A DNA stretch of 64,000 bases from Nocardia carnea NBRC 14403 (lineage in GTDB: Bacteria; Actinomycetota; Actinomycetes; Mycobacteriales; Mycobacteriaceae), in NCBI RefSeq assembly GCF_000308515.1, contig NZ_BAFV01000051.1, positions 62,001 through 126,000 of the forward strand, in the 5' to 3' direction. Shown here in pieces: positions 54,675 through 62,906 of the stretch (positions are counted from its first letter, which is position 1; each line of letters opens with the position of its first letter). Made by a program: the position numbers and the translations under genes. The notes below the pieces were generated by a model that made no database searches, was not told the origin of the DNA, and saw only the letters and a list, made by a program, of their open reading frames with translations.

Positions 54675-56549
54675 TCATTCCACACCGATCTGTATCAGAT
54701 CCCCGCGCTGGCCCCCGGAATACACCGAGACCTCGACACCGGGGAATTCGGTGCCGATATGCTGCGCGAGATCCGCGGCCAGCCCCTCCGGTGCACCCGC
54801 ACCGACCAGGAGGGTCACCAATTCGCCACCCAGCCCCAGCATCCGGTCCAGCAGGGTCTGTCCCGCGGCGTGGGTATCCCGGTCGATCACCACCACATCG
54901 TGGCCGACCAGCCCCAGCCCGTCGCCGGGCGCACAGGTTCCGACCATGGTCAGCGCGCGTTCCCCGGCCCGGCGCAGCGCACCCCATCGGGTACCCGCGG
55001 CGGCTTCGGACATGGCGAAGGCATCGTCGACCGCTATCCGCGCCCGATCGTGTACCGCCATCGCTGCCAGCCCCTGCACCATGCTGGCGCTGGGTAGCAG
55101 CAGAACATCGCGGTGCGCGTCGCGGGCCGCGACCCCGACCGCCACCAGTTCGTGGGCCGGTAGCGCACCGTTCGGCAACACCAGTACCTCCCGGTGCGGC
55201 ATCTCCCGGATCGCCGCGAGCAGCGCCGCGGATTCCAACGCCGGCTCCGCATCGAGCACCACCGCACCGGCCGCCTCGAACAGACCGGTCGCCCCTACCC
55301 CCGCCGCAACCGCCAGCACGCCACGATCCACCGCGCCCGACCTGGCCGCATTCGTCGGCATATCGCGATCGTCCGCGACCGTTGCGGGCTCGGACGTACA
55401 GCATTCTGCGGAGTCGGCAAGGTATTCGATCCGGATGTCCCGTACCGCCCCCGCAGCCATCCCGGCTTCGACCGCGGCCCCGGCCTCCGCGCAGTGGACA
55501 TGAATCGCCGAGCCCCGGGCACCGTCGGCCGCCACGACCACGGAATCACCCAGTCGCGCAAGCCGCGAACGCAACTCGGCGACACGGCTTGCTTCGGCAC
55601 CGGTGACCCGGTACATCACCTCGTAGCGCACCGGCTCCGGAGCGACCTGCCCGTGGCCCACGCGGGGCGTATGGGTCGCCGGCGGATATTCGCGCCGAGC
55701 GGGTACGTCCCCGGTCACCACGGCGACCATCGTGTCCAGCAACACCAGCAGCCCGCGTGCACCCGCGTCCACCACCCCGGCCGCACGCAAGACCGCAAGC
55801 TGGTCGCGGGTCTGTTCCAGTGCCTGCGCTGCGCCCTCGGCGGCGGCGCGAGCCACCGCGGCCAGCCCGCCCTCGGGGCATTCGCGCGCCGCGGCGCTCG
55901 CCCGGTCGAGCACAGTGAGGATGGTTCCTTCCACCGGTTCGCTCAAACTGTCCCGGACCAGCGCCGCCGCCCGGGCGAGTCCATCCCGGTAGGCCTCGCC
56001 GGTCAGCCCGCTGTCCGCGGTGGACTCCGCGATCCCGCGCAATACCTGCGACAGGATGATTCCCGAATTCCCCCGTGCTCCGGAGGTCGCTCCCCGCGCC
56101 ATCGCGGTGGCGTACGGGTGAACCCGGCCTACCGGCCGACCACCGCGGCTCGTCGTTTCCCCGGCGATTCCCCCCGCGCCATCGGTCAGCGGTCGGCGTG
56201 CAGTTACGCCGCCGGGCCCGGCGGCGGCATCCACCGTGTCCGCGGCGGCATCCGCCTCCATGAGGGCGGCACGCATGGTCGCCAGCAGATTCCGTCCGGT
56301 ATCGGAGTCCGGGACGGGGAACACATTGAGCCCGTCGATCTCCGCACGCGCCCGCTCCAAGGCCGCGACACAGACGCGACCCCACCGCAGGAATTCCGCT
56401 CCGTCCAGCCCGGTATCGAGATCCCCGGAATCCGGTATCCGCGTACCCCGTTCACCCGCAACCCGTGCACCGTCGACCCCCGGGCGCAGAACCTCCGGAA
56501 CACCGCTCACCTGCCGAGTTTCGGGCACCGTCACCTCGTTCCTGGTCAT
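54675..56549 (-). CDS. DAK2-domain FakA-like fatty-acid kinase homologue
   Basis: A 624-residue protein. The DhaL/DAK2 domain (about 40-270) has NVFPVPDSDTGRNLLATM and GARGNSGIILSQVLRG, with the Asp residues that bind ADP and magnesium. The C-terminal half resembles the FakA lobe. FakA phosphorylates fatty acids bound to FakB; no fakB is in the window. The equivalent is Rv2974c upstream of recG in the same order. The start is uncertain: ATG 56549 is used, a GTG at 56537 with AGGA upstream is an alternative. Confidence 0.83.
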   Translation of the reverse strand: MTRNEVTVPETRQVSGVPEVLRPGVDGARVAGERGTRIPDSGDLDTGLDGAEFLRWGRVCVAALERARAEIDGLNVFPVPDSDTGRNLLATMRAALMEADAAADTVDAAAGPGGVTARRPLTDGAGGIAGETTSRGGRPVGRVHPYATAMARGATSGARGNSGIILSQVLRGIAESTADSGLTGEAYRDGLARAAALVRDSLSEPVEGTILTVLDRASAAARECPEGGLAAVARAAAEGAAQALEQTRDQLAVLRAAGVVDAGARGLLVLLDTMVAVVTGDVPARREYPPATHTPRVGHGQVAPEPVRYEVMYRVTGAEASRVAELRSRLARLGDSVVVAADGARGSAIHVHCAEAGAAVEAGMAAGAVRDIRIEYLADSAECCTSEPATVADDRDMPTNAARSGAVDRGVLAVAAGVGATGLFEAAGAVVLDAEPALESAALLAAIREMPHREVLVLPNGALPAHELVAVGVAARDAHRDVLLLPSASMVQGLAAMAVHDRARIAVDDAFAMSEAAAGTRWGALRRAGERALTMVGTCAPGDGLGLVGHDVVVIDRDTHAAGQTLLDRMLGLGGELVTLLVGAGAPEGLAADLAQHIGTEFPGVEVSVYSGGQRGDLIQIGVE

Positions 56550-57092
56550 CGGATTCTTCGCCGCCAGGTTAGCGGGAGTGCCCGACATCGCGGACCTGGT
56601 GCGCAACAACCGGACGCCGCTGCGGATATGCCCGGATTCCGCCCACGGCGCTTCTGTGGGAATGCGTCGGGGTCCGGCAGGGCGGTAGCGGCCGCGCACG
56701 AGCAATACCGCTCGGATGAGATCGGCACATCTTTCGGCATCACAGTTGATCCACCTTCTCGACGACCGGCCGGTCACGGCAGGCAGCGCCGCAAGACATC
56801 GCCACACGTGACCGGCGGAGATCCCACGCCGCCGATGCATATGAACCGGCGGGTGCGCGGCGGCCGGTGCGATGGAGCCGGCTGCCCGGGTAGGCGGCCC
56901 GCGCGGTCACGGCGGTGTTCACCCCCGGTTTTGTGGATCAATGCGGGTCGGGCTACTCTTGCAGGGTTGCCTGGCGCGATCGGATTCGGTCTGCGCTCCC
57001 CGGGGTTGCCCGGCAGGCAGGAACACATTGATCTCGGATCGGCCATCGTACCGGTGGCAGGTCCCTCTGAAGACATGAAGGAGTTCGCGACT
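56550..57092. other. divergent control region DAK2 gene / rpmB
   Basis: No gene is supported in about 540 bases. The right part carries the rpmB promoter; the left should carry the promoter of the DAK2-recG group. The rest shows nothing recognisable. Confidence 0.5.
56931..56959 (+). promoter_or_regulatory. predicted rpmB promoter
   Basis: TTGTGG, then exactly 17 bases, then TACTCT. A start of transcription near 56966 would give a leader of about 125 bases before rpmB. Confidence 0.5.
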
Positions 57093-57284
57093 ATGGCTGC
57101 CGTCTGCGACGTCTGCGCCAAGGGCCCCGGCTTCGGGAAGTCGGTCTCGCATTCGCACCGGCGCACCAACCGTCGCTGGAACCCGAATATCCAGACCGTG
57201 CGTGCACAGGTCGCCCCGGGTAACACTCGCCGGATGAACGTGTGCACCTCCTGCCTGAAGGCGGGCAAGGTCGTCCGCGGCTGA
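57093..57284 (+). CDS. rpmB: 50S ribosomal protein L28 (zinc-binding form)
   Basis: A 63-residue bL28 with CDVCAKGPGFGKSVSHSHRR at the start and CTSCLKAGKVVRG at the end, so two CxxC pairs bind zinc. It has AAGGAG eight bases before the ATG. Actinomycetes often have a second, Cys-free L28 expressed under zinc starvation; that paralogue is not in this window. Confidence 0.95.
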   Translation: MAAVCDVCAKGPGFGKSVSHSHRRTNRRWNPNIQTVRAQVAPGNTRRMNVCTSCLKAGKVVRG

Positions 57285-57372
57285 GCCGCGCCGATCGCCT
57301 GTGGTCCGAGGCGCGGCGGTTGCGGGCGAAAGCTGCCTACTGCCGTATCGGTCACAGATTTTTGAACACAGC

Positions 57373-57406
57373 CTCGCCCCGGATGTCTCATGACAGCCGG
57401 GGCGAG
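57373..57406 (+). terminator. rpmB terminator overlapping a start codon
   Basis: A perfect 10-bp hairpin (CTCGCCCCGG with CCGGGGCGAG) and a 14-base loop. The next gene's ATG (57390) lies in the loop. It can terminate rpmB transcripts or hide the following start. Confidence 0.6.
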
Positions 57407-57974
57407 TTCGTGGGGGCATCCGGTCGGAGGGTCGTCCATCGGTCCGAACAGTGCAGCGCAGCCGGGGTCCGGACCGCTGTGGCAGATAGTTCCCCTCGCA
57501 CCAGCCCATGCCCATGCGCTGGCTGTCTGCCATATCGCCTGCTGGCGCGAAGCTTATCAAGGGCTGGTACCCGAGCATGTACTGGCAGCTCTGGATACGG
57601 ATCGCCGCGCCGCCACCGTGGAACGGATCGCCCGGCACCCCACCGGGACCATTCTGGTCGCAGAATCCGGTAGCGAGGTGATCGGGTTCGTCCATTACGG
57701 CCCGCCGAGTGAGTATCCCGCGGCCGCGGAGCGGGAACTGGGCGCGTTGTATGTCCGGGCACCGTGGTACGGCACCGGGCTCGCACAGGCCTTACTGGAC
57801 GCTGTGCTGGAACCGGACAAGTCCTGCTCGCTGTGGGTTTTCGAACAGAATCCGCGGGCCCGCGCCTTCTACGGCAAGTACGGTTTCGTCCCCGATGGCA
57901 CCGCCCGGGCCGAACGGTTCGCCACCACGACCGAGATCAGGTTGGTTCGCCCGGCAGTAGAGTGCCGATCATGA
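57390..57974 (+). CDS. GNAT-family N-acetyltransferase
   Basis: A 194-residue acetyl-CoA-dependent transferase. The GNAT core begins about residue 33. The acetyl-CoA loop is in LYVRAPWYGTGLAQALLDAVL and the last motif in NPRARAFYGKYGFVPDGTA. The only in-frame ATG is 57390, inside a hairpin; the first 30 residues are not conserved-looking, so a non-standard later start is possible. The stop overlaps the next gene's ATG (ATGA). Substrate unknown. Confidence 0.83.
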   Translation: MTAGASSWGHPVGGSSIGPNSAAQPGSGPLWQIVPLAPAHAHALAVCHIACWREAYQGLVPEHVLAALDTDRRAATVERIARHPTGTILVAESGSEVIGFVHYGPPSEYPAAAERELGALYVRAPWYGTGLAQALLDAVLEPDKSCSLWVFEQNPRARAFYGKYGFVPDGTARAERFATTTEIRLVRPAVECRS

Positions 57975-58756
57975 GCACCGAAACCGAATACATCCGGATC
58001 GAGGACGGGGTACTGGAGATCACCCTGTCCACCGCGGCCCGCGGAACCTCCCTCGATTTCGCGGGAGTCGCCGCAGGCACCGCCGCCCTGGCCGCGGCAG
58101 GAAAGGATGTGGGCGCCGTACTGCTCACCGGTTCCGGTCCCAATTTCTGTGCCGGCGGTGATGTGCGGGGTTTCGCCGCCGCCGACGACCGTTCCGCGCA
58201 TCTGTACGAGCTTGCCGATACGCTGCACGTTTTCGTCCGTGCGCTGGATGCAGCGCCGGTTCCGGTGGTGGCGGCCGTGCACGGGTGGGCGGCCGGGGCC
58301 GGGATGAGCCTGGTGTGTGCCGCCGATATTGCGGTCGGTGGACCGGGTACCCGGTTGCGCCCCGCGTATCCGGGTGTCGGGTTGAGCCCGGACGGCGGTA
58401 TGTCCTGGACGCTACCGCGGCTGGTGGGCTTCGCGAAGGCCCGCGACATCATGCTCACCGACACCGTGCTGGACGCCGCCGAAGCACACCGCCTCGGTAT
58501 TCTGGCGCGGCTCGCCGATAGCGACGACGCCGTCCAGGACGCCGCTCGAGAGCTCGCCCGTACCCTGGCCCGCGGTCCGCGCGCCAGCTACACCTCGATT
58601 CGCACCCTGCTCAGCAGCTCCGCCACTGCGACCCTGAGCGAACAGTTGGACGCCGAACGCGATGCCATGGGCAAGGCCGCCGGTAGCCCCACCGGCCGCG
58701 AAGGTGTCGACGCGTTCCTCGCCAAACGCGCCCCCGACTATTCCGGCCTCAGCTGA
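57971..58756 (+). CDS. enoyl-CoA hydratase/isomerase (crotonase) family protein
   Basis: A 261-residue crotonase-fold enzyme. The oxyanion-hole motifs are FCAGGDVRGF and WAAGAGMSLVCAADIAV. The two Glu of true hydratases are not at the usual places; instead GLSPDGGMSWTL has the Asp typical of PaaG-type delta3-delta2 isomerases. The start overlaps the GNAT stop, so the two are co-translated. A 13-bp terminator follows. Confidence 0.85.
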   Translation: MSTETEYIRIEDGVLEITLSTAARGTSLDFAGVAAGTAALAAAGKDVGAVLLTGSGPNFCAGGDVRGFAAADDRSAHLYELADTLHVFVRALDAAPVPVVAAVHGWAAGAGMSLVCAADIAVGGPGTRLRPAYPGVGLSPDGGMSWTLPRLVGFAKARDIMLTDTVLDAAEAHRLGILARLADSDDAVQDAARELARTLARGPRASYTSIRTLLSSSATATLSEQLDAERDAMGKAAGSPTGREGVDAFLAKRAPDYSGLS

Positions 58757-58785
58757 CCCGGACCCGCTGAACTACGCAGAACCGC

Positions 58786-58816
58786 CCGGGCCGCGATCCC
58801 ATCGATCGCGGCCCGG
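58786..58816. terminator. bidirectional terminator
   Basis: A perfect 13-bp hairpin (CCGGGCCGCGATC with its complement) and a 5-base loop, between two convergent genes (crotonase to the left, hydrolase to the right). Confidence 0.8.
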
Positions 58817-58900
58817 CCACACGATCTACCTGTTTATCGTCTCCCCGATACGCCGGGATCCCGGAGGTACAGCAAACCGAGAACCGATCGGCATCGGCAA

Positions 58901-59782
58901 TCAGGTGCGCCGGGCGCGTAGCACGAACCGGGTAACGGCTTCGGTGAACGCGTCGTTGTCGTCACCGGCGGCGGTGTGGGCGGCATTGCCGATTTCGGCG
59001 ATTTCCGCGTGCGGTACCAGGGCCTGGAATTCGGCGGCGCCTTCGGCGCTGACGACATCGGATTTCATCCCCCGGACCAGGAGCACCGGGATCGTCAGGG
59101 CCCGGGCGACGCCTTCGAGGTTGCGCGCCATCTCGTCGGGGTCGTGACCTTTGTCGCCGAGAATGCCCGGATCCCAGTGCCAGTACCAGCGCCCGTCACG
59201 CTTGCGGAGGTTGCGTAGCAGGCCGGCGCTGGATTTGGGCCGCGGCCGGTGCGGCATATATTCGGCGACCGCGTCGGCGGCCTCCTCCACCGTGGCGAAC
59301 CCTTCGGGATTCTTGTTGAGGAAGGTGACCACCCGGTCGACGCCCTCGGGTTCGGGCCGGGTGACGATATCGACCAGGACCAGCGCGGCGATCGCGTCCC
59401 CGCCCGGAGCGGCGGTGGCCAGCAGCCCGGTGATCCCGCCCATACTCGCGCCGACCAGGACCGCCGGGCCGCCGCCCAGTTGTTCCAGTACCGCGAGTAC
59501 ATCGCCGACCATGGCCTCGTAGCGGTAATCGCGATCCAGTGCCCATTGGCTGTCGCCGTGTCCGCGCGCGTCCAGCGTGACCGCACGGATTCCCGCGGCG
59601 CCGAGTTGCGCGCCCGTCTGCTTCCAGGAGTGGCGGGTCTGACCGCCGCCGTGCAGGAACAGCACCGTGGGGCCGTCCGCGGGGCCGTATCGGTCCGCAA
59701 CGAGCTCGATCCCGCCCGCGCCGCGGAGTCGCAGCCGGACGGGATCGAGCAGATTGTTCGCATTACTCACGATTTGCAGCAT
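58901..59782 (-). CDS. alpha/beta hydrolase
   Basis: A 293-residue alpha/beta-fold hydrolase. The oxyanion motif is LFLHGGGQTRHSW, the nucleophile elbow VLVGASMGGITG, an acidic residue follows in the region of VRGMKSDVVS, and the catalytic His is in GNAAHTAAGDDN. It is likely an esterase or haloalkane/epoxide-hydrolase relative, but the substrate is unknown. A GTG at 59770 is an alternative start. A dyad overlaps the ATG. Confidence 0.85.
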   Translation of the reverse strand: MLQIVSNANNLLDPVRLRLRGAGGIELVADRYGPADGPTVLFLHGGGQTRHSWKQTGAQLGAAGIRAVTLDARGHGDSQWALDRDYRYEAMVGDVLAVLEQLGGGPAVLVGASMGGITGLLATAAPGGDAIAALVLVDIVTRPEPEGVDRVVTFLNKNPEGFATVEEAADAVAEYMPHRPRPKSSAGLLRNLRKRDGRWYWHWDPGILGDKGHDPDEMARNLEGVARALTIPVLLVRGMKSDVVSAEGAAEFQALVPHAEIAEIGNAAHTAAGDDNDAFTEAVTRFVLRARRT

Positions 59783-59789
59783 CGCAAAT
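59772..59789. promoter_or_regulatory. dyad overlapping the hydrolase start
   Basis: ATTTGC, six bases, GCAAAT is a perfect 6+6 dyad that includes the hydrolase ATG. It may be an operator, particularly if translation starts at the GTG at 59770. Confidence 0.4.
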
Positions 59790-59821
59790 ATGCGGACGTT
59801 ACGCCGTACGAACGGACAAAA

Positions 59822-60058
59822 TCAGCAGTCCAGGTCCATGGCGCTGAGGGTCCGCTGGAACAGGCATGCGCCCTTGGCGTTCACCGATGCGGAGATCGTG
59901 GACGAACCGGACGAGGTGAAATCCTCGGCGACCGGCGCGGGTTCGGTGACCGGCTGGGCCGGTTGCAGGGTCAGCGGGGCCGCTCCGGCCGTCGCCCCGG
60001 CGGCGCCGGACAGGGCGGCGCCCAGCGCGAGCGTGGCGGTGATGCCGCGCAGATTCAT
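59822..60058 (-). CDS. small secreted protein
   Basis: A 78-residue protein with a signal peptide (GITATLALGAALSGAAGATAGA, cleaved near residue 27). A Pro/Val-rich stretch and a C-terminus with two Cys (GACLFQ and LDLDC/MDLDC end) probably form a disulfide. GAGGAG lies seven bases before the ATG. Resembles many small actinomycete exported proteins; function unknown. Confidence 0.7.
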   Translation of the reverse strand: MNLRGITATLALGAALSGAAGATAGAAPLTLQPAQPVTEPAPVAEDFTSSGSSTISASVNAKGACLFQRTLSAMDLDC

Positions 60059-60093
60059 GGTGTGCTCCTCACTTGTTTTTCTTCGACGCCCGG

Positions 60094-60777
60094 TCAGGGC
60101 AGGCGCCAGTCAACCGGTTCCGCGCCGAGTTCGTCCAGGAGTTCGTTGACCCGGGAGAACGGACGCGAACCGAAGAATCCTCGCGATGCCGACAGCGGTG
60201 ACGGATGCGCGGATTCGATATAGGGCACCTCGGCCTGGGCCAGCGCCGGTTTCAGCGAGCCGGCATCGCGACCCCACAGGACCGCCACCAGCGGTTCGTT
60301 CCGGCCCACCAGGGCGCGGATGGCCTGTTCGGTGACCTCTTCCCAGCCCTTGCCGCGATGCGAAGCAGGTGTGCCCGGCGTAACCGTCAGCACGCGGTTC
60401 AGCAGTAGCACGCCTTGATCCGACCACGGGCTGAGATCCCCGCACGAGGGCGTGGGGTGGCCGAGATCCTTGGTGTACTCGGCAAAGATATTGGCCAGAC
60501 TGCGCGGGACCGGCGAGACGTCCGGCGCCACCGAGAAGCTCAACCCCATGGGGTGGCCCGGTGTCGGATAGGGGTCCTGGCCGACGATCAGCACTCGCAC
60601 ATCGTCGAACGGGTGCTGGAAGGCACGCAGCACATTTTCCCCGGCAGGTAGATATCCGCGCCCGGCGGCATTCTCGGTACGCAGGAATTCACCCATCGCC
60701 GCAATCCGGTCGGCCACCGGATCCAATGCTTTCGCCCAGCCCGGATCGATGATTTCCGTGAGTGGTTTCGTGCCCAT
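60094..60777 (-). CDS. ung: uracil-DNA glycosylase
   Basis: A 227-residue family-1 enzyme, the same length as in M. tuberculosis. The catalytic water loop is VGQDPYPTPGHPMGLSFS, and the leucine/His loop is SAHPSPLSASRGFFG. The ATG at 60777 is set by the family N-terminus. It lies 11 bases after thiL, as in Rv2976c-Rv2977c. Confidence 0.96.
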   Translation of the reverse strand: MGTKPLTEIIDPGWAKALDPVADRIAAMGEFLRTENAAGRGYLPAGENVLRAFQHPFDDVRVLIVGQDPYPTPGHPMGLSFSVAPDVSPVPRSLANIFAEYTKDLGHPTPSCGDLSPWSDQGVLLLNRVLTVTPGTPASHRGKGWEEVTEQAIRALVGRNEPLVAVLWGRDAGSLKPALAQAEVPYIESAHPSPLSASRGFFGSRPFSRVNELLDELGAEPVDWRLP

Positions 60778-60788
60778 GACCGCACAAC

Positions 60789-61793
60789 CTATCGTGAGTG
60801 GTCCGATTTCGCCGAGTCCGAGCCGGAGAAGGCCTCCCAGCCGCCCGCACCCCGGTATCGCGCACCGTCCACGGTGACGCCTCGACCGGCCTCGATACGC
60901 CCGATCGGGGTCCATCCGGCCGGCGGTGTCACCCCCGGTGCCCAGACCCCCGCGAAGACATGATCCTCGCCGCCGGCCAGAACCCATTGCCCCGCATCGG
61001 CTTCCAGTTCCGCAGCGCACAGCTCCAGATCCGGATCGCGCAGGCGGGCGGAATCCACCGCCACCGCAACCCCCGAGGCAGCGGCCAGATGTCCGAGATC
61101 GGCCAGCAACCCGTCGGAAATATCGGTGAGCGCTTCCGGCGGGGTACCGGTCCCCATCGCCGCGCGAACCAGGTCGTAGGCCGGATGCGGCGCCCGGTGC
61201 GCGGCGGCTGCGGCCCGCACCACCGCGGCGGCCGAATCCTCGTAGCCGCGCATGACGCCCGGATGCGCATGCGACAACAGTGCGAAACCTGCCGCGGACC
61301 ATCCCGGCCGGCCCGCGATCGCCACCGTGCCCCCGGCCCGTGCCCCGGACCGGGTGACCGGCCGATCGCCCAGCGGATCCCCGAAAGCTGTTACCGAGAT
61401 CACCAATTGTGCGCTGTGCACGATATCCCCGCCCGCGACAGAACCGCCCGCCCGCTGCGCTTCGGCCCAGAACCCGTCCGCGAGCCGAGTGACGAAATCC
61501 ACCGGGGTATCTCCGGGCAGCCCCAGGCCGATCACATAGCCCACGGGTTCGGCCCCCATGGCATAGATATCGGCGGCATTCTGCGCGATCGCCTTACGCC
61601 CGATCTCGTCCGGGTTCGACCAGTCCAGCCGGAAATGCCGGTCCTCGATCAACATATCCGTGCTCACCACGTAGTTCCCGCGCGCCGCGGCCAATACCGC
61701 GGCATCGTCACCCGGACCGAGCCGGACGGCGGGTCCCTGCGCCCGGCCCGCGTTGATCCGATCGATCAGGGCGAATTCGCCCAAGTCGCGCAC
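60789..61793 (-). CDS. thiL: thiamine-monophosphate kinase
   Basis: A 334-residue PurM-fold kinase that makes thiamine diphosphate. Marks are RLGPGDDAAVL, VVSTDMLIEDRHFR, NAADIYAMGAEP, ISDGLLADLGHLA and WVLAGGEDH. The GTG at 61793 has no clear ribosome site; the frame stays open upstream, where a CTG after AAAGGG is also possible. Confidence 0.94.
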   Translation of the reverse strand: MRDLGEFALIDRINAGRAQGPAVRLGPGDDAAVLAAARGNYVVSTDMLIEDRHFRLDWSNPDEIGRKAIAQNAADIYAMGAEPVGYVIGLGLPGDTPVDFVTRLADGFWAEAQRAGGSVAGGDIVHSAQLVISVTAFGDPLGDRPVTRSGARAGGTVAIAGRPGWSAAGFALLSHAHPGVMRGYEDSAAAVVRAAAAAHRAPHPAYDLVRAAMGTGTPPEALTDISDGLLADLGHLAAASGVAVAVDSARLRDPDLELCAAELEADAGQWVLAGGEDHVFAGVWAPGVTPPAGWTPIGRIEAGRGVTVDGARYRGAGGWEAFSGSDSAKSDHSR

Positions 61794-62186
61794 TGTCGGT
61801 GGGGTGTTGATCGCCAGGACCCTTTCTCACTCGCCGCCACTACCGGCGGGCTGTGGATTCACCGACTCCATCGGCCGGGATGCCCGGCCGGACGGTTTCG
61901 GAGTACGGCAGACCGGAACCGGGGGCGCAGGCCGACGGCCGGTCGACCGGCACATTCCGCACTGACGGTACCCTGTGCCCGGTGGCCGGGCGTGGCGGCA
62001 ACTGCCACATACCGCGCGCGACGACCGGATCGCAGATCACCCGCCGGGCGGCCCGATCGGATGCCATGCGACGACGGCCGAACCTGCCACACACCACAGC
62101 GGACTCGGTACACCCGGCCGATGCCGAGAACTGCATCGGGACGCGGCTCACCCGATACCCGCACACCGCAGAAAGGATCGTCGAGG
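61794..62186. other. divergent region thiL / DUF3515 gene
   Basis: No gene is supported in 393 bases. It should contain promoters for both directions; TACCCT near 61971 is a possible -10 for the rightward gene but lacks a clear -35. Confidence 0.4.
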
Positions 62187-62840
62187 ATGCCGGGGACATC
62201 GCCCGAAAACAATACGGAGACCTCGGACAACGGGGCACCGGACGCGGCAGTCCCCGACAACGCGACCCCGGACGACACCACTCCGGACGACGCGACTCCC
62301 GAACGCGCGCCCTACCATCCCGCGCTCATCGCGACCGCGGTCGCTTTACCGGTCGCGCTGCTGGTCGGTGTGCTCGTCGCCGCCTGGATCGTGCTGCGCG
62401 GCCCGGTCGAACGCGAACCGCTGGCCCTCGGCCCGGTCCCCGCGCCCGCAGCCGACGGCCCCGCCTGCTCTGCCCTGGTGCCCGCGCTACCCGCCGACTT
62501 CGGCGAATTCACCCGCTCGACCCTGGTCGAACCCGCGCCACCCGCGACGGCGGCCTGGCAGCGGCCGGAAGGCGGTGAAGCGGTGGTGTTGCGCTGCGGC
62601 CTGGATCGCCCGCTGGAATTCAACCGGGCTTCCCCGCTGCAGGTCGTCAACGGCGTCCAATGGTTCGAGGTCCGCGACGACGCCGCCGCGACCGCCACCT
62701 GGTTCGCGGTGGATCGCGAAACCTATATCGCACTCACCGTTCCCGACGGCTCCGGCCCGACCCCGCTGCAGGCGGTCTCGGACACCATCACCGCGCACCT
62801 GCCGGCACAGCCGCTCGACCCCGGCGAACTGCCCAACTAG
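62187..62840 (+). CDS. DUF3515 membrane-anchored protein
   Basis: A 217-residue actinobacterial protein. The first 45 residues are Asp/Thr/Pro-rich with repeats of the type PDDTTPDDATP. One membrane helix follows (LIATAVALPVALLVGVLVAAWIV), then an extracellular DUF3515 domain with Cys residues in ACSALVPALP and VLRCGLDRP. The ATG at 62187 follows GAGG. It neighbours ddl and thiL as in M. tuberculosis (Rv2979c-Rv2981c region). Function unknown. Confidence 0.85.
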   Translation: MPGTSPENNTETSDNGAPDAAVPDNATPDDTTPDDATPERAPYHPALIATAVALPVALLVGVLVAAWIVLRGPVEREPLALGPVPAPAADGPACSALVPALPADFGEFTRSTLVEPAPPATAAWQRPEGGEAVVLRCGLDRPLEFNRASPLQVVNGVQWFEVRDDAAATATWFAVDRETYIALTVPDGSGPTPLQAVSDTITAHLPAQPLDPGELPN

Positions 62841-62906
62841 TTCCTCCCCGGGTTCGTACACCGTCGACTCCGCGCAGCCGATCGACCCAGAGATAGCCCG
62901 GTCGAC

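Noticed and set aside
55194..57284. Long rightward frame ending in rpmB
   Set aside because: Only the last 63 codons are L28; the rest is antisense to the DAK2 gene or its control region.
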